A stretch of DNA of 64,000 nucleotides from positions 124,001-188,000 of the forward strand of contig CALVVU010000002.1 in assembly GCA_944363975.1 (NCBI GenBank), in the 5' to 3' direction. Source of the DNA: Candidatus Coprovivens excrementavium. GTDB taxonomy: Bacteria; Bacillota_I; Bacilli_A; RF39; UBA660. The notes beneath the pieces are model-generated. The model saw only the letters and a list, made by a program, of their open reading frames with translations, was not told the origin of the DNA and searched no databases. Made by a program: the position numbers and the translations under genes. Below are positions 51,345 to 58,899 of the stretch, in pieces (the stretch's first letter is position 1; each line of letters opens with the position of its first letter).

Positions 51345-52505
51345 ATGAGTACAGTTGTTATGAACAAAAAAGATGAAGTAATAATGAAACTAGTTCATTA
51401 CTTTGTTACTGAAGAAAATTATAATCCTATTGTTGTAAATGGCGTTAAAGATGAAATATGGCTTGAGAATCAAGATGGTCCATATCGTATAGTTAGAATT
51501 AATTCTAATAATATTTTCAATAAAGAACAATTAAAATACGATTATTTTAAAATTGAAAGTATTGTTAAACAAATAAAAAAGAAAACATTTTCTTTTAATG
51601 TTAATACTTTGAATATTCTTTTAGATGTCAACGAAGATTTAGAACTTAAACCAACAAAACACATTAAACCAGTTGCTTTAGAAGACGATTCATTAAATAT
51701 AACAAATGAAGGCATTTTAGAAGCCTTCCCTGATATAAATGAAAAATTACTAAAAGACACAAATGGAATAGATTTAATTATCAATGTAACTAAAGACATC
51801 AACGAAAAAACCGAAAAAGAAAATAAAGTATATGAACGTACTTTTAAACCTAAAAAAATTATTATTACTAATCTTTTAATTACCATGTGTGTTATTATGT
51901 TTATAATTTGTTGTTGCTTTGATGGTCTAGACGCATTAAATGCTATTACTAATTATACAGCTTTAAGACTAGGAGCTAACTTCGCTCCACTATTAAGAGC
52001 TGGACAATTATGGCGCTTAGTAGCATATATGTTTTTACACGCTTCATTAATCCATCTGTTAGTTAATATGTATTCTTTATATATACTAGGTTCATCAATC
52101 GAAAACTTTTTAGGTCGTTGGAAATTTATTATAATTTACTTAGTAAGTGGCATATGTGGTGGCCTATTATCTGCAGCCACAGGAAGTAATACTATTTCTG
52201 TTGGTGCTTCAGGTGCAATTTTCGGTCTAGCTGGAGCTCTATTATACTTCGGATATCACTATCGTACATATTTAGGCGAAGCAATAAAAAGACAAATTAT
52301 TCCAGTCATAATCATTAACCTAATAATTGGATATCTTGTTGCTGGTATCGATAATTTTGGTCATATTGGGGGATTAATTGGTGGAATATTGTGTACTATG
52401 GCTTTAGGAATAGATGGCAAATCAAAGACATTCGAAAAAATAAATGGTATGATTTGTTTACTAGCTTTCGTTGGAATATTAGTATATATTATTATGTTCA
52501 AATAA
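51345..52505 (+). CDS. Rhomboid family intramembrane serine protease
   Basis: 386 residues. A soluble N-terminal domain of about 165 residues is followed by a rhomboid core with GQLWRLVAYMFLHASLIHLLVNMYS, the catalytic Ser in SVGASGAIFGLAGAL and the catalytic His in DNFGHIGGLIGG. The large cytoplasmic domain recalls GluP/YqgP of Bacillus, which acts in membrane-protein quality control. The start follows GAGGAGG. A long palindromic terminator follows. Confidence 0.92.
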   Translation: MSTVVMNKKDEVIMKLVHYFVTEENYNPIVVNGVKDEIWLENQDGPYRIVRINSNNIFNKEQLKYDYFKIESIVKQIKKKTFSFNVNTLNILLDVNEDLELKPTKHIKPVALEDDSLNITNEGILEAFPDINEKLLKDTNGIDLIINVTKDINEKTEKENKVYERTFKPKKIIITNLLITMCVIMFIICCCFDGLDALNAITNYTALRLGANFAPLLRAGQLWRLVAYMFLHASLIHLLVNMYSLYILGSSIENFLGRWKFIIIYLVSGICGGLLSAATGSNTISVGASGAIFGLAGALLYFGYHYRTYLGEAIKRQIIPVIIINLIIGYLVAGIDNFGHIGGLIGGILCTMALGIDGKSKTFEKINGMICLLAFVGILVYIIMFK

Positions 52506-52535
52506 AACTTAATCAATTGATTAAGTTTTTTTATA
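52504..52535 (+). terminator. Palindromic terminator of the rhomboid gene
   Basis: Bases 52504-52529 form a perfect 26-base palindrome centred on CAATTG, followed by further T. It overlaps the stop codon. Confidence 0.8.
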
Positions 52536-52536
52536 C

Positions 52537-52566
52537 AACAAAAAAACTTAGATTTAACTAAGTTTT
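52537..52566 (-). terminator. Intrinsic terminator of lexA
   Basis: AAAACTTAG (52543-52551) pairs with CTAAGTTTT (52558-52566), followed by a T-tract on the minus strand. It overlaps the lexA stop codon. Confidence 0.8.
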
Positions 52567-53188
52567 ATAAACTTCTATATAAGCCAATAGCTTTACCTAA
52601 TATAGTACAATTATCTAAAATAATTGGATCCATTGTATCATTCTCTGGTTGCAGACGAATGTGATCTTTTTCTTTATAAAAAGTTTTTAAAGTAACTTCA
52701 TTATCATCTGTCATTGCTACAACAATTTCCCCATTACGAGCTACTTTTTGTTTTTGAACTATAACAATATCTCCATCATATATACCTTTATTAATCATTG
52801 ATTCACCACTAGCTTTTAAAGTGAAAATAGTTTCACGTGCTGGAATCAAACTAGCTGGTAATGTAAACCAATCATCAGGATTTTCAATCGCCTCAATCGG
52901 ATTACCACAAGAAATTCGCCCTAGTAGGGGAACTTTAACTAATTCTTCTTCTTCTTTTTTAGCATATTCATTTTCGCCAACAATTTCTATTGTCCTAAAT
53001 TTAGAATTTGTTTTTCTAATACAACCAGCATCTTCTAATTTTTTTAAATGTGTATGGACAGTAGCAGGTGAAGATAATCCTAGCGCTGCCCCGATTTCTC
53101 TTGTTGAAGGGGGATATCCATGCTCAACAACATACTTTTTAATATATGTAAGAACATCTTCTTGTCTTTTTGTAATATTCTTATCCAT
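52565..53188 (-). CDS. lexA: SOS-response repressor LexA
   Basis: 207 residues, the usual length. An N-terminal winged helix (TKRQEDVLTYIKKYVVEHGYPPSTREI, about 7-33) is followed by a peptidase S24 domain with catalytic Ser130 (KASGESM) and Lys168 (EVTLKTF). The self-cleavage site is Cys94-Gly95 (RISCGNPIEA) instead of the commoner Ala-Gly. Start at 53188 follows GGAGGTAAGCTTA; the open frame upstream covers the promoter and is not coding. The promoter on this strand has TTGACT, 17 bases, TATTAT, and a LexA-box-like sequence, implying autorepression. Confidence 0.97.
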   Translation of the reverse strand: MDKNITKRQEDVLTYIKKYVVEHGYPPSTREIGAALGLSSPATVHTHLKKLEDAGCIRKTNSKFRTIEIVGENEYAKKEEEELVKVPLLGRISCGNPIEAIENPDDWFTLPASLIPARETIFTLKASGESMINKGIYDGDIVIVQKQKVARNGEIVVAMTDDNEVTLKTFYKEKDHIRLQPENDTMDPIILDNCTILGKAIGLYRSL

Positions 53189-53207
53189 TAAGCTTACCTC
53201 CATAAAA

Positions 53208-53247
53208 ATAATAGCATAGCAAGTGTAAAAAGTCAAACAAATGTTTT
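53208..53247 (-). promoter_or_regulatory. lexA promoter with LexA-box-like operator
   Basis: On the minus strand, TTGACT (53236-53231) and TATTAT (53213-53208) are 17 bases apart. The box at 53234-53247 reads AAAACATTTGTTTG on that strand, agreeing at 11 of 14 positions with the Bacillus pattern CGAACRNRYGTTYG, and overlaps the -35. Confidence 0.65.
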
Positions 53248-53256
53248 TATACCATC

Positions 53257-53285
53257 TTGACACGAACAAATATACGATATATAAT
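53257..53285 (+). promoter_or_regulatory. SOS promoter with LexA box in the spacer
   Basis: TTGACA (53257-53262), a 17-base spacer and TATAAT (53280-53285) form a perfect consensus promoter, the best in the window. The spacer holds CGAACAAATATACG (53263-53276), agreeing at 12 of 14 positions with the Bacillus LexA pattern. It drives the 44-residue membrane peptide. Confidence 0.75.
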
Positions 53286-53315
53286 GTAGTTGGTAAAAGG
53301 ATAGGAGTGGTTATA

Positions 53316-53450
53316 ATGAAAAATGAAACAATAAAGAATGTGGCAGGAATTATTCTATTTTATCTGCTTATAATATTTGGGGTTATAGCGATAAATTATC
53401 GACTTGAAACACTTCCTGAAAGTAGCAATATTGCTATTTTGGGAAATTAA
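53316..53450 (+). CDS. Small single-pass membrane peptide under LexA-type control
   Basis: 44 residues: a polar start (MKNETIKN), one hydrophobic helix (about 9-27) and a short tail ending NIAILGN. ATG 53316 follows AGGAGTGG at ideal spacing. It diverges from lexA and has a consensus promoter with an embedded LexA box, so it should be induced by DNA damage. The position equals that of yneA, the SOS division inhibitor next to lexA in Bacillus, but there is no LysM domain and no sequence similarity that I see. A checkpoint role is inference. A terminator follows at once. Confidence 0.75.
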   Translation: MKNETIKNVAGIILFYLLIIFGVIAINYRLETLPESSNIAILGN

Positions 53451-53475
53451 TATCAGGAAACTGATATTTTTTTTC
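53449..53475 (+). terminator. Intrinsic terminator of the SOS peptide gene
   Basis: AATATCAG, GAAA, CTGATATT (53449-53468) are followed by further T, a textbook terminator with a GNRA-type loop. Confidence 0.9.
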
Positions 53476-53525
53476 TATTTAAAAAAAGAAAATAATAGTG
53501 TATAATCAATTAAGAGGTTGATTAT

Positions 53526-54662
53526 ATGAAAAAAAGAATCTTACTAACATATGCAATGTATGGTAATGGTCATCGTGCAATTGCTGAATACATTGAAAGT
53601 TACTTCAAAAAAGAAGACCCCGAATTAGAAATATTAGCTATTGATTTACTAAAATACTCAACCCCAATCCTTGGTCGATTAAGCCAAAAAGTAACAGACT
53701 TTTTTCTTTTAAAATTTCCTTTTGGATGGTCTATTATTTACAATTTATTTGATACTAAATTAAGTTCAGCTATAGCTAATAGAACTAGTATGAACTTATT
53801 TAAAAATAAAAGAATGAAAAAAATTATTACTGACTTTAATCCTGATTTAACTATTTCAACTCACTTTTTTGGTAGTAGTTTAATTGATTTTTATAATCGT
53901 AAAGGAATAACTCATTCTAAACTTATTACAGTTGTTACTGACTACGAAGCTCATGCTCTATGGTTAAGGGGCTATAAAAGAGAACAAGCCATTATCGTTG
54001 GCGATAAAGATGAAGTAAAATACCTAGTAAAAAAGGGTGTAGATCGTCATAAAATAAAACCAATTGGTATTCCAATAAACCCAGTTACTAGTACAGATTT
54101 TGATGTCTTAAAGGCAACTGAAAAATATGGATTTGATGGAAGTCGACCAATCTGTTTATTCTTTGGCGGAGGTGGTAATGGTGGAACCCTTTCTTTACCA
54201 TATATTCGTAAGATAATAAAAAACAATCTTAATATTGACTTTATATATGTTGCTGGTAAAAATCAAAACGCTAAAGCTAAAGTAGATAAATGGATTGAAG
54301 AATATCAAGTTAAAAATATTAAGACCTTAGGTTTCGTAAATAATGTTCCTGAATTACTACAAATATGTGACTTCGTTGTTTCTAAACCAGGAGGAGCTCA
54401 AACTACTGAAAGTTTATATTTCAAAAAACCTATCATTATGATTAACTGTAGTGGTGGTCAAGAAGTAGCCAATTTCAAATATTTCGAAAAAAATAGCTAT
54501 GGTAAAAGATTTAGAACATCATTTATGTTCTATCGTTATATGAAAAAAATATCAGAAAACCCATCTATTATTGATGAGATGAAAAAAAATATGTCTAAAA
54601 ATAAAAATCATGAAGCAATGGAAAAATTATATAAATTAGCAATTAAAATATTAAATCAATAA
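53526..54662 (+). CDS. MGDG-synthase/UgtP-like glycosyltransferase (diacylglycerol glycosyltransferase)
   Basis: 378 residues of glycosyltransferase family 28 type. The N-terminal MKKRILLTYAMYGNGHRAIAEYI, PDLTISTHFFGSS, VVTDYEAHALWL, PIGIPINP, FFGGGGNGGTLSLPYI and the nucleotide-binding CDFVVSKPGGAQTTESLYFKKP match the plant MGDG synthase/Bacillus UgtP family. These transfer sugar from a UDP-sugar to diacylglycerol, making membrane glycolipids that can anchor lipoteichoic acid. It probably works at the inner face of the membrane. The start follows AAGAGGTTGAT. A terminator follows. Confidence 0.88.
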   Translation: MKKRILLTYAMYGNGHRAIAEYIESYFKKEDPELEILAIDLLKYSTPILGRLSQKVTDFFLLKFPFGWSIIYNLFDTKLSSAIANRTSMNLFKNKRMKKIITDFNPDLTISTHFFGSSLIDFYNRKGITHSKLITVVTDYEAHALWLRGYKREQAIIVGDKDEVKYLVKKGVDRHKIKPIGIPINPVTSTDFDVLKATEKYGFDGSRPICLFFGGGGNGGTLSLPYIRKIIKNNLNIDFIYVAGKNQNAKAKVDKWIEEYQVKNIKTLGFVNNVPELLQICDFVVSKPGGAQTTESLYFKKPIIMINCSGGQEVANFKYFEKNSYGKRFRTSFMFYRYMKKISENPSIIDEMKKNMSKNKNHEAMEKLYKLAIKILNQ

Positions 54663-54686
54663 AGATACTTTTTAGTATCTTTTTTA
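54662..54686 (+). terminator. Intrinsic terminator
   Basis: AAAGATACT (54662-54670) pairs with AGTATCTTT (54675-54683), followed by TTT. Confidence 0.85.
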
Positions 54687-54701
54687 GAAAAGAGGAATAC
54701 C

Positions 54702-55451
54702 ATGGACGATAAATATTACCAATTCAATATTCTTAAAAAATACCCTGAAATAATAGAATTATATACTAAAAAACCTATTAATGGTAACTATCTGCAAATA
54801 ACCGAAGAACAATTAAATAAAATTCATAAAACATTTTCATCTGATGTTAATTATAAGTTTAAAAAGATAAAAACATGTACACAAACACATTCCGCTAATG
54901 TTACCATATTAAATAATGATAATTTAAATGATGAAATAGAAGATTGTGATTGTCTAATAACTAATTTAAAAGGTGTTGCTCTTACTTTAACAACTGCTGA
55001 TTGTCAAAACATCTTCTTATATGATCCTTTAAACAAAGTTATAGCTAATATTCATAGTGGTTGGAAAGGTACTTTAAACAAAATAGTCTTAAATGCTCTT
55101 CATTCTATGCAGCAAAATTTCAATTCTAAGCCTGAAGATATTATAGCATGTATATCTCCTTCTATAGGTCAATGTTGTTTTGAAGTTGATGAAGATGTTT
55201 ATCTATTATTTAAAGATACATTTCCATACATTGATCAATATACTATTTCCAAAAAGAAAGATGATAAAATCAAATATTACCTTGATACTAAAGAATTAAA
55301 TAGATATCTTTTAATATCACATGGCCTAAAGCCAGAGAATATTGAAGTAAGTGAAGTATGTACTAAATGTCAACATGATATCTATCATTCATATCGTGCT
55401 GATAAAAACGAAGCTGGACGTAATTTATCATTAATCGCTATAAAAGAATAA
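54702..55451 (+). CDS. pgeF: Peptidoglycan editing factor PgeF / YlmD (laccase-domain) family
   Basis: 249 residues. The metal-site residues appear in CTQTHSANVTILN (His), LTLTTADCQNIFLYD (Cys) and NIHSGWKGTLNKIV (His), followed by CISPSIGQCCFEVDEDVY. The family was called polyphenol oxidase; members correct misincorporated residues in peptidoglycan precursors or act on purine nucleosides. In Bacillus the homologue ylmD lies beside ylmC and sigG, whereas here it lies about 7 kb from them. The start follows AAGAGGAATACC. Confidence 0.92.
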   Translation: MDDKYYQFNILKKYPEIIELYTKKPINGNYLQITEEQLNKIHKTFSSDVNYKFKKIKTCTQTHSANVTILNNDNLNDEIEDCDCLITNLKGVALTLTTADCQNIFLYDPLNKVIANIHSGWKGTLNKIVLNALHSMQQNFNSKPEDIIACISPSIGQCCFEVDEDVYLLFKDTFPYIDQYTISKKKDDKIKYYLDTKELNRYLLISHGLKPENIEVSEVCTKCQHDIYHSYRADKNEAGRNLSLIAIKE

Positions 55452-55478
55452 AAATTAATTTTCAAGCTCCTAAAAAAC

Positions 55479-55487
55479 TGCTATAAT
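55479..55487 (+). promoter_or_regulatory. Extended -10 promoter of tkt
   Basis: TGCTATAAT lies 23 bases before the tkt start. Confidence 0.6.
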
Positions 55488-55510
55488 TAATAAAGTAGGA
55501 GAGTGATAAT

Positions 55511-57496
55511 ATGAATCCAGAGCTTGTCCATTCTCTTAGTAGTTTAAGAGTTTTAAGTGTCGATATGATATCTTATGCCAAAAGTGGGCATCCAGGTATC
55601 TGTTTAGGAGCAGCTCCCATAATTTTTTCTCTATATACCAACCATTTACGTTTTGATCCTCAAAACCCAAAGTGGCCTAACCGCGATCGCTTTGTTTTGA
55701 GTGCCGGTCATGGCTCAGCTTTATTATATGCCATGTTATTTATGGCGGGATACGATATTTCTATCGATGATTTAGTTGAATTCCGTAAAATAGGTTCTAA
55801 AACCCCAGGACACCCTGAATATGGCGTAACACCAGGTGTTGAAGTTTCAACTGGTCCTTTAGGACAAGGACTTGCTAATGCTGTTGGTATGGCTATGGCT
55901 GAACGATATATTTCAGCTTTAGTTGAAGAAGAAATACCCAAACAAAAATTAATTGATTACTATGTTTATTGCTTATGTTCAGATGGTGATTTAATGGAAG
56001 GTGTAGCTATGGAAGCTGCATCTTTAGCAGGCCACTTAGCTTTATCAAATCTTATCGTTTTATATGACTCTAACGATATAACTCTAGATGGTAACTTAAA
56101 AAGTTCATTTAGTGAAAATATCCTTCAAAAATTTATCGATATGGGTTGGGAAGTAGATTTTGTTGGTGAAGGAAATGATACACGTGAAATTGATAAAGCA
56201 ATCGAACGCGCTAAAGTCAATCGTAAACCAACTTTTATTGAAATAAAAACTACAATTGGTCGTGGTTCTCGTCACGAAGGAGAAAATGTTGTTCATGGTA
56301 AACCATTAAGTAAAGAAGATATGCTTAATGTTCGTCAAAAATACAAAATTAATACCAATACTATGGAAATAACTGAAAACGCTGTTAGTTATGTTCGTAA
56401 AGCTATAAAAACACGCTTAGGAGATTCTCCTAAAGCTTGGTATAAGTATCTTGAAAGCTTAAAGAAAAATTATGCTAACGACCCATTTTTCGAAGTCTTA
56501 AACTTTATTGAAACTGGCAACGATAATCTAAAATTCAGCAGTTCAAATTTTAAAATTCAAAATAACTATAGTGAGGAATTACGTGAATCAAATTCCAAAA
56601 TCATGAACATCATTAGTGATCGAACAAAATTCTTTCTAGGTGGAAGTGCTGATTTATCGACTTCTTGTCATACCGCTCTATATAAAGATGTAGAATTTAG
56701 TCGCCGTTATCCAACAGGACGAAACATTGCCTTTGGGGTACGCGAACATGCTATGGCTGCTATTTTAAATGGTATGGCTTTAAGTGGGCTAAGAGTATTT
56801 GGTTCAACTTTCTTAACATTTTCTGACTATCTTAAACCAGCTCTTCGTATGACTGCCATGATGAATCTTCCAATAACTTATATTTTTACTCACGATTCAG
56901 TATCGGTTGGTCAAGATGGTCCTTCACATGAACCAGTTGAACAACTAGCAATGCTTCGTACTATTCCTAACTTAATTGTTTTTCGCCCTGCTGACATTAA
57001 TGAAGTTATTGGTTGTTGGGACTATATAATTAACAACAAAAAAACAGTCGCTATTGTCTTATCCAAAGAAGAAGCACATATTCTAGCTGGAACAAGTGGC
57101 GAAGAAACTAAAAAAGGTGCTTACATAGTAAAACGCGAAACAAATCGTTTAGATGCCGTTCTTATTAGTACAGGTATTGATTTTACAACTACCTATCTAA
57201 TAAGTGAAGAACTTCGTGCCAAAGGAATTGATACAAGACTTGTTTCCATGCCATCAGTTGAACTGTTTTTATCTCAACCAGCTTCGTATCAAGAAGAGAT
57301 TATTCCAGCCTCTGCTCAAGTCTTCACAATCGAAGCATCAGCTACATTGCCATGGTATCGTTTCGCCTCACGCAACTGTGCTATCGGTATAGATACTTTT
57401 GGATATAGTGGTTCTAAAGAAGATGTCTTAGAAAAAGTTCAATTCAATTATGAAACTATTATTAGTAAAATTGAAAATAATATTCATAGGTCATAA
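55511..57496 (+). CDS. tkt: Transketolase
   Basis: 661 residues. Thiamine-diphosphate-binding N-terminal domain: SGHPGICLGAAPI, RFVLSAGHGSALLYAML, STGPLGQGLANAVGMAMAER, and GDLMEGVAMEAASLAGHL, followed later by SND. The pyrimidine-binding domain has FFLGGSADLSTS, NIAFGVREHAMAAILNG, the catalytic-type THDSVSVGQDGPSHEPVEQLA and LRTIPNL. The C-terminal domain follows. It links the pentose phosphate pathway with glycolysis. The sirA homologue follows directly and yneF after that, the order found in Bacillus. Confidence 0.96.
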   Translation: MNPELVHSLSSLRVLSVDMISYAKSGHPGICLGAAPIIFSLYTNHLRFDPQNPKWPNRDRFVLSAGHGSALLYAMLFMAGYDISIDDLVEFRKIGSKTPGHPEYGVTPGVEVSTGPLGQGLANAVGMAMAERYISALVEEEIPKQKLIDYYVYCLCSDGDLMEGVAMEAASLAGHLALSNLIVLYDSNDITLDGNLKSSFSENILQKFIDMGWEVDFVGEGNDTREIDKAIERAKVNRKPTFIEIKTTIGRGSRHEGENVVHGKPLSKEDMLNVRQKYKINTNTMEITENAVSYVRKAIKTRLGDSPKAWYKYLESLKKNYANDPFFEVLNFIETGNDNLKFSSSNFKIQNNYSEELRESNSKIMNIISDRTKFFLGGSADLSTSCHTALYKDVEFSRRYPTGRNIAFGVREHAMAAILNGMALSGLRVFGSTFLTFSDYLKPALRMTAMMNLPITYIFTHDSVSVGQDGPSHEPVEQLAMLRTIPNLIVFRPADINEVIGCWDYIINNKKTVAIVLSKEEAHILAGTSGEETKKGAYIVKRETNRLDAVLISTGIDFTTTYLISEELRAKGIDTRLVSMPSVELFLSQPASYQEEIIPASAQVFTIEASATLPWYRFASRNCAIGIDTFGYSGSKEDVLEKVQFNYETIISKIENNIHRS

Positions 57497-57509
57497 ATCG
57501 ACAAAATAA

Positions 57510-57546
57510 ATCACCAAATTAAAATATACTTAATTTGGTGATTTTA
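57510..57546 (+). promoter_or_regulatory. Terminator-like hairpin covering the sirA ribosome binding site
   Basis: ATCACCAAATTAA (57510-57522) pairs perfectly over 13 bp with TTAATTTGGTGAT (57530-57542), with a 7-base loop, followed by TTT. GGTGAT, the binding site of the next gene (ATG 57548), lies in the right arm. It also serves as terminator of tkt. Confidence 0.8.
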
Positions 57547-57547
57547 A

Positions 57548-57961
57548 ATGCGAACATTCTATTTATTTAAAATAAAAAAAAGTTACTTTGAACTAACCAA
57601 AAATAATCCCTATAATTTATATAAAGCAATCGAAAATATTTACTACTTAAAAGCAGACCAATTAGATTATCTTTCTATCTTCTTCCACCAAATAAGAGAT
57701 ACCTTTAACAAAAAATTTCTAGATAATAATATCTATGAATATTATAAAAATAAATATACATATACTAAAGTAAAAGATGCTCATATTATTAATGATTATT
57801 ATACTGATGAAAAATCTAAACTAATAATAAATCCCAGTTATATGTATATTAAAAGTACTAAAAATATTCCTACTTTTTTAAAAGCTATAACTAAAAAAGA
57901 CTATGTTTTTGTCTGTGATTTTATAAATAAAGACTACTTTTGGTTAGAAGAACTTCTATAA
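57548..57961 (+). CDS. sirA: SirA-like sporulation inhibitor of replication
   Basis: 137 residues. Overall similarity is low, but the N-terminal pattern (RTFYLFKIKKSYFELTKNN, a Y-x-F/Y-x-I-K strand then a helix) and the C-terminal FVCDFINKDYFWLEEL resemble the two ends of Bacillus SirA, whose C-terminus contains a D-F-N-x-x-x-Y-x-W-L run. The length (137 versus about 148) and the position between tkt and yneF agree. SirA binds domain I of DnaA and blocks new replication rounds once sporulation starts. I infer the same role. The binding site is held in a 13-bp hairpin. Confidence 0.72.
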   Translation: MRTFYLFKIKKSYFELTKNNPYNLYKAIENIYYLKADQLDYLSIFFHQIRDTFNKKFLDNNIYEYYKNKYTYTKVKDAHIINDYYTDEKSKLIINPSYMYIKSTKNIPTFLKAITKKDYVFVCDFINKDYFWLEELL

Positions 57962-58018
57962 ACTCTTGTTTAAATAACAAATATTTAGTAAAATAGACAT
58001 ACAAAGGAGAGTGTTACT

Positions 58019-58231
58019 ATGTGGTGGATGGACGTATTATATGTTTTACTTGGACTTGTAATCGGACTTGTCATTGGTTTCTTTGTTACTAAAAAAATAT
58101 TTACTAAACAATTAGAAGAGAATCCTCCTATAAATGAAAAAATGATTGAAGCTATGATGAGTAGTATGGGACGTAAACCTAGTCAAAAGCAAGTTCGTCA
58201 AGTAATGAACCAAATGAATAAATATCGTTAA
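58019..58231 (+). CDS. yneF: YneF family (UPF0154) membrane protein
   Basis: 70 residues. One N-terminal membrane helix (about 5-27, VLLGLVIGLVIGFFVTKKIF) is followed by the conserved cytoplasmic tail QLEENPPINEKMIEAMMSSMGRKPSQKQVRQVMNQM. This is the full UPF0154 pattern. The function is unknown; it is widespread in Bacilli and Mollicutes. The start follows AAAGGAGAGTG. A terminator follows. Confidence 0.93.
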   Translation: MWWMDVLYVLLGLVIGLVIGFFVTKKIFTKQLEENPPINEKMIEAMMSSMGRKPSQKQVRQVMNQMNKYR

Positions 58232-58258
58232 TAACTTAAAATAATTAAGTTATTTTTT
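58230..58258 (+). terminator. Intrinsic terminator of yneF
   Basis: AATAACTTAA (58230-58239) pairs with TTAAGTTATT (58245-58254), followed by TTTT. It overlaps the stop codon. Confidence 0.8.
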
Positions 58259-58319
58259 ATTGGCATTACTAATCATTTTGTGATATTCTTATAATAGAAT
58301 GAATAATAAGAGGTGCTTC

Positions 58320-58793
58320 ATGGAAATACTAAATATAATTGATAAAATATATGAAAGTAAATATTTTACTACTTGTTTAACAATTGCTTTTGTCGGTTTA
58401 ATTGTCCTATTTATTATTGTTTTAATTATTGGGCGACGCGATGCTAAAAAAAGAAATATGTCGTACGAAGAACAAGAAGAAGATATTAAAGATATTACTT
58501 TTAATATTCCTGAGAAACAAGAGAATATAAAAGAAGATGTTACTTTTGAAATGCCTGTTTTAACCAAAAATCTTGAAAACTTTAAAAAGAATCTTGAAGA
58601 AGAAATTCAGAACGAAGATATGGCTGAAGTAAGAAAAACATCAGGTTTAGTTAAACCAAAAGTAGCAAAAGCAACAAAAATTTTAGATATAAATGCTATT
58701 GAAGATACTTCTATTCTTCCTAATGTTCAAGAAGATGATAAACAAGAAATATTAAGTCTTGATAATGAAGAAAAAACATCTTCAAATTTATAA
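58320..58793 (+). CDS. Single-pass membrane protein with acidic cytoplasmic tail
   Basis: 157 residues. A hydrophobic segment (about 18-38, TIAFVGLIVLFIIVLIIGRR) is followed by a basic stop-transfer run and a long, highly charged, Glu/Lys-rich, largely disordered tail (YEEQEEDIKDITFNIPEKQ; twice a D-[IV]-T-F-[NE]-[IM]-P motif, near 61-67 and 78-84). The ATG at 58320 follows AGAGGTGCTTC. Located before parE, it might be a membrane tether, but there is no direct evidence. Family not recognised. Confidence 0.7.
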   Translation: MEILNIIDKIYESKYFTTCLTIAFVGLIVLFIIVLIIGRRDAKKRNMSYEEQEEDIKDITFNIPEKQENIKEDVTFEMPVLTKNLENFKKNLEEEIQNEDMAEVRKTSGLVKPKVAKATKILDINAIEDTSILPNVQEDDKQEILSLDNEEKTSSNL

Positions 58794-58819
58794 TAGAAAA
58801 AACTAAAAAGCCCTAAAAT

Positions 58820-58863
58820 AAAGGGAAAATTGACAAACTAAAACGTCAAATCCCTTTTTTTTT
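58820..58863 (+). terminator. Composite intrinsic terminator before parE
   Basis: AAAGGGA (58820-58826) pairs with TCCCTTT (58851-58857), enclosing TTGAC/GTCAA (58830-58834 with 58845-58849), followed by more T. An upstream CCCT (58811-58814) could instead pair with the AGGG, giving a mutually exclusive fold. Confidence 0.75.
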
Positions 58864-58899
58864 CGTCTTTAATTTGTTATACTAGGAATGGTGAAAAAA

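Noticed and set aside
53189-53269. N-terminal extension of LexA
   Set aside because: The extra residues are unlike LexA and span its own promoter. The ATG at 53188 has GGAGGT and gives the family length.
53241-53315. Longer 69-residue reading of the SOS peptide
   Set aside because: This extension covers the -35, LexA box and -10, so it cannot be transcribed from that promoter. The binding site AGGAGTGG fixes the start at 53316.
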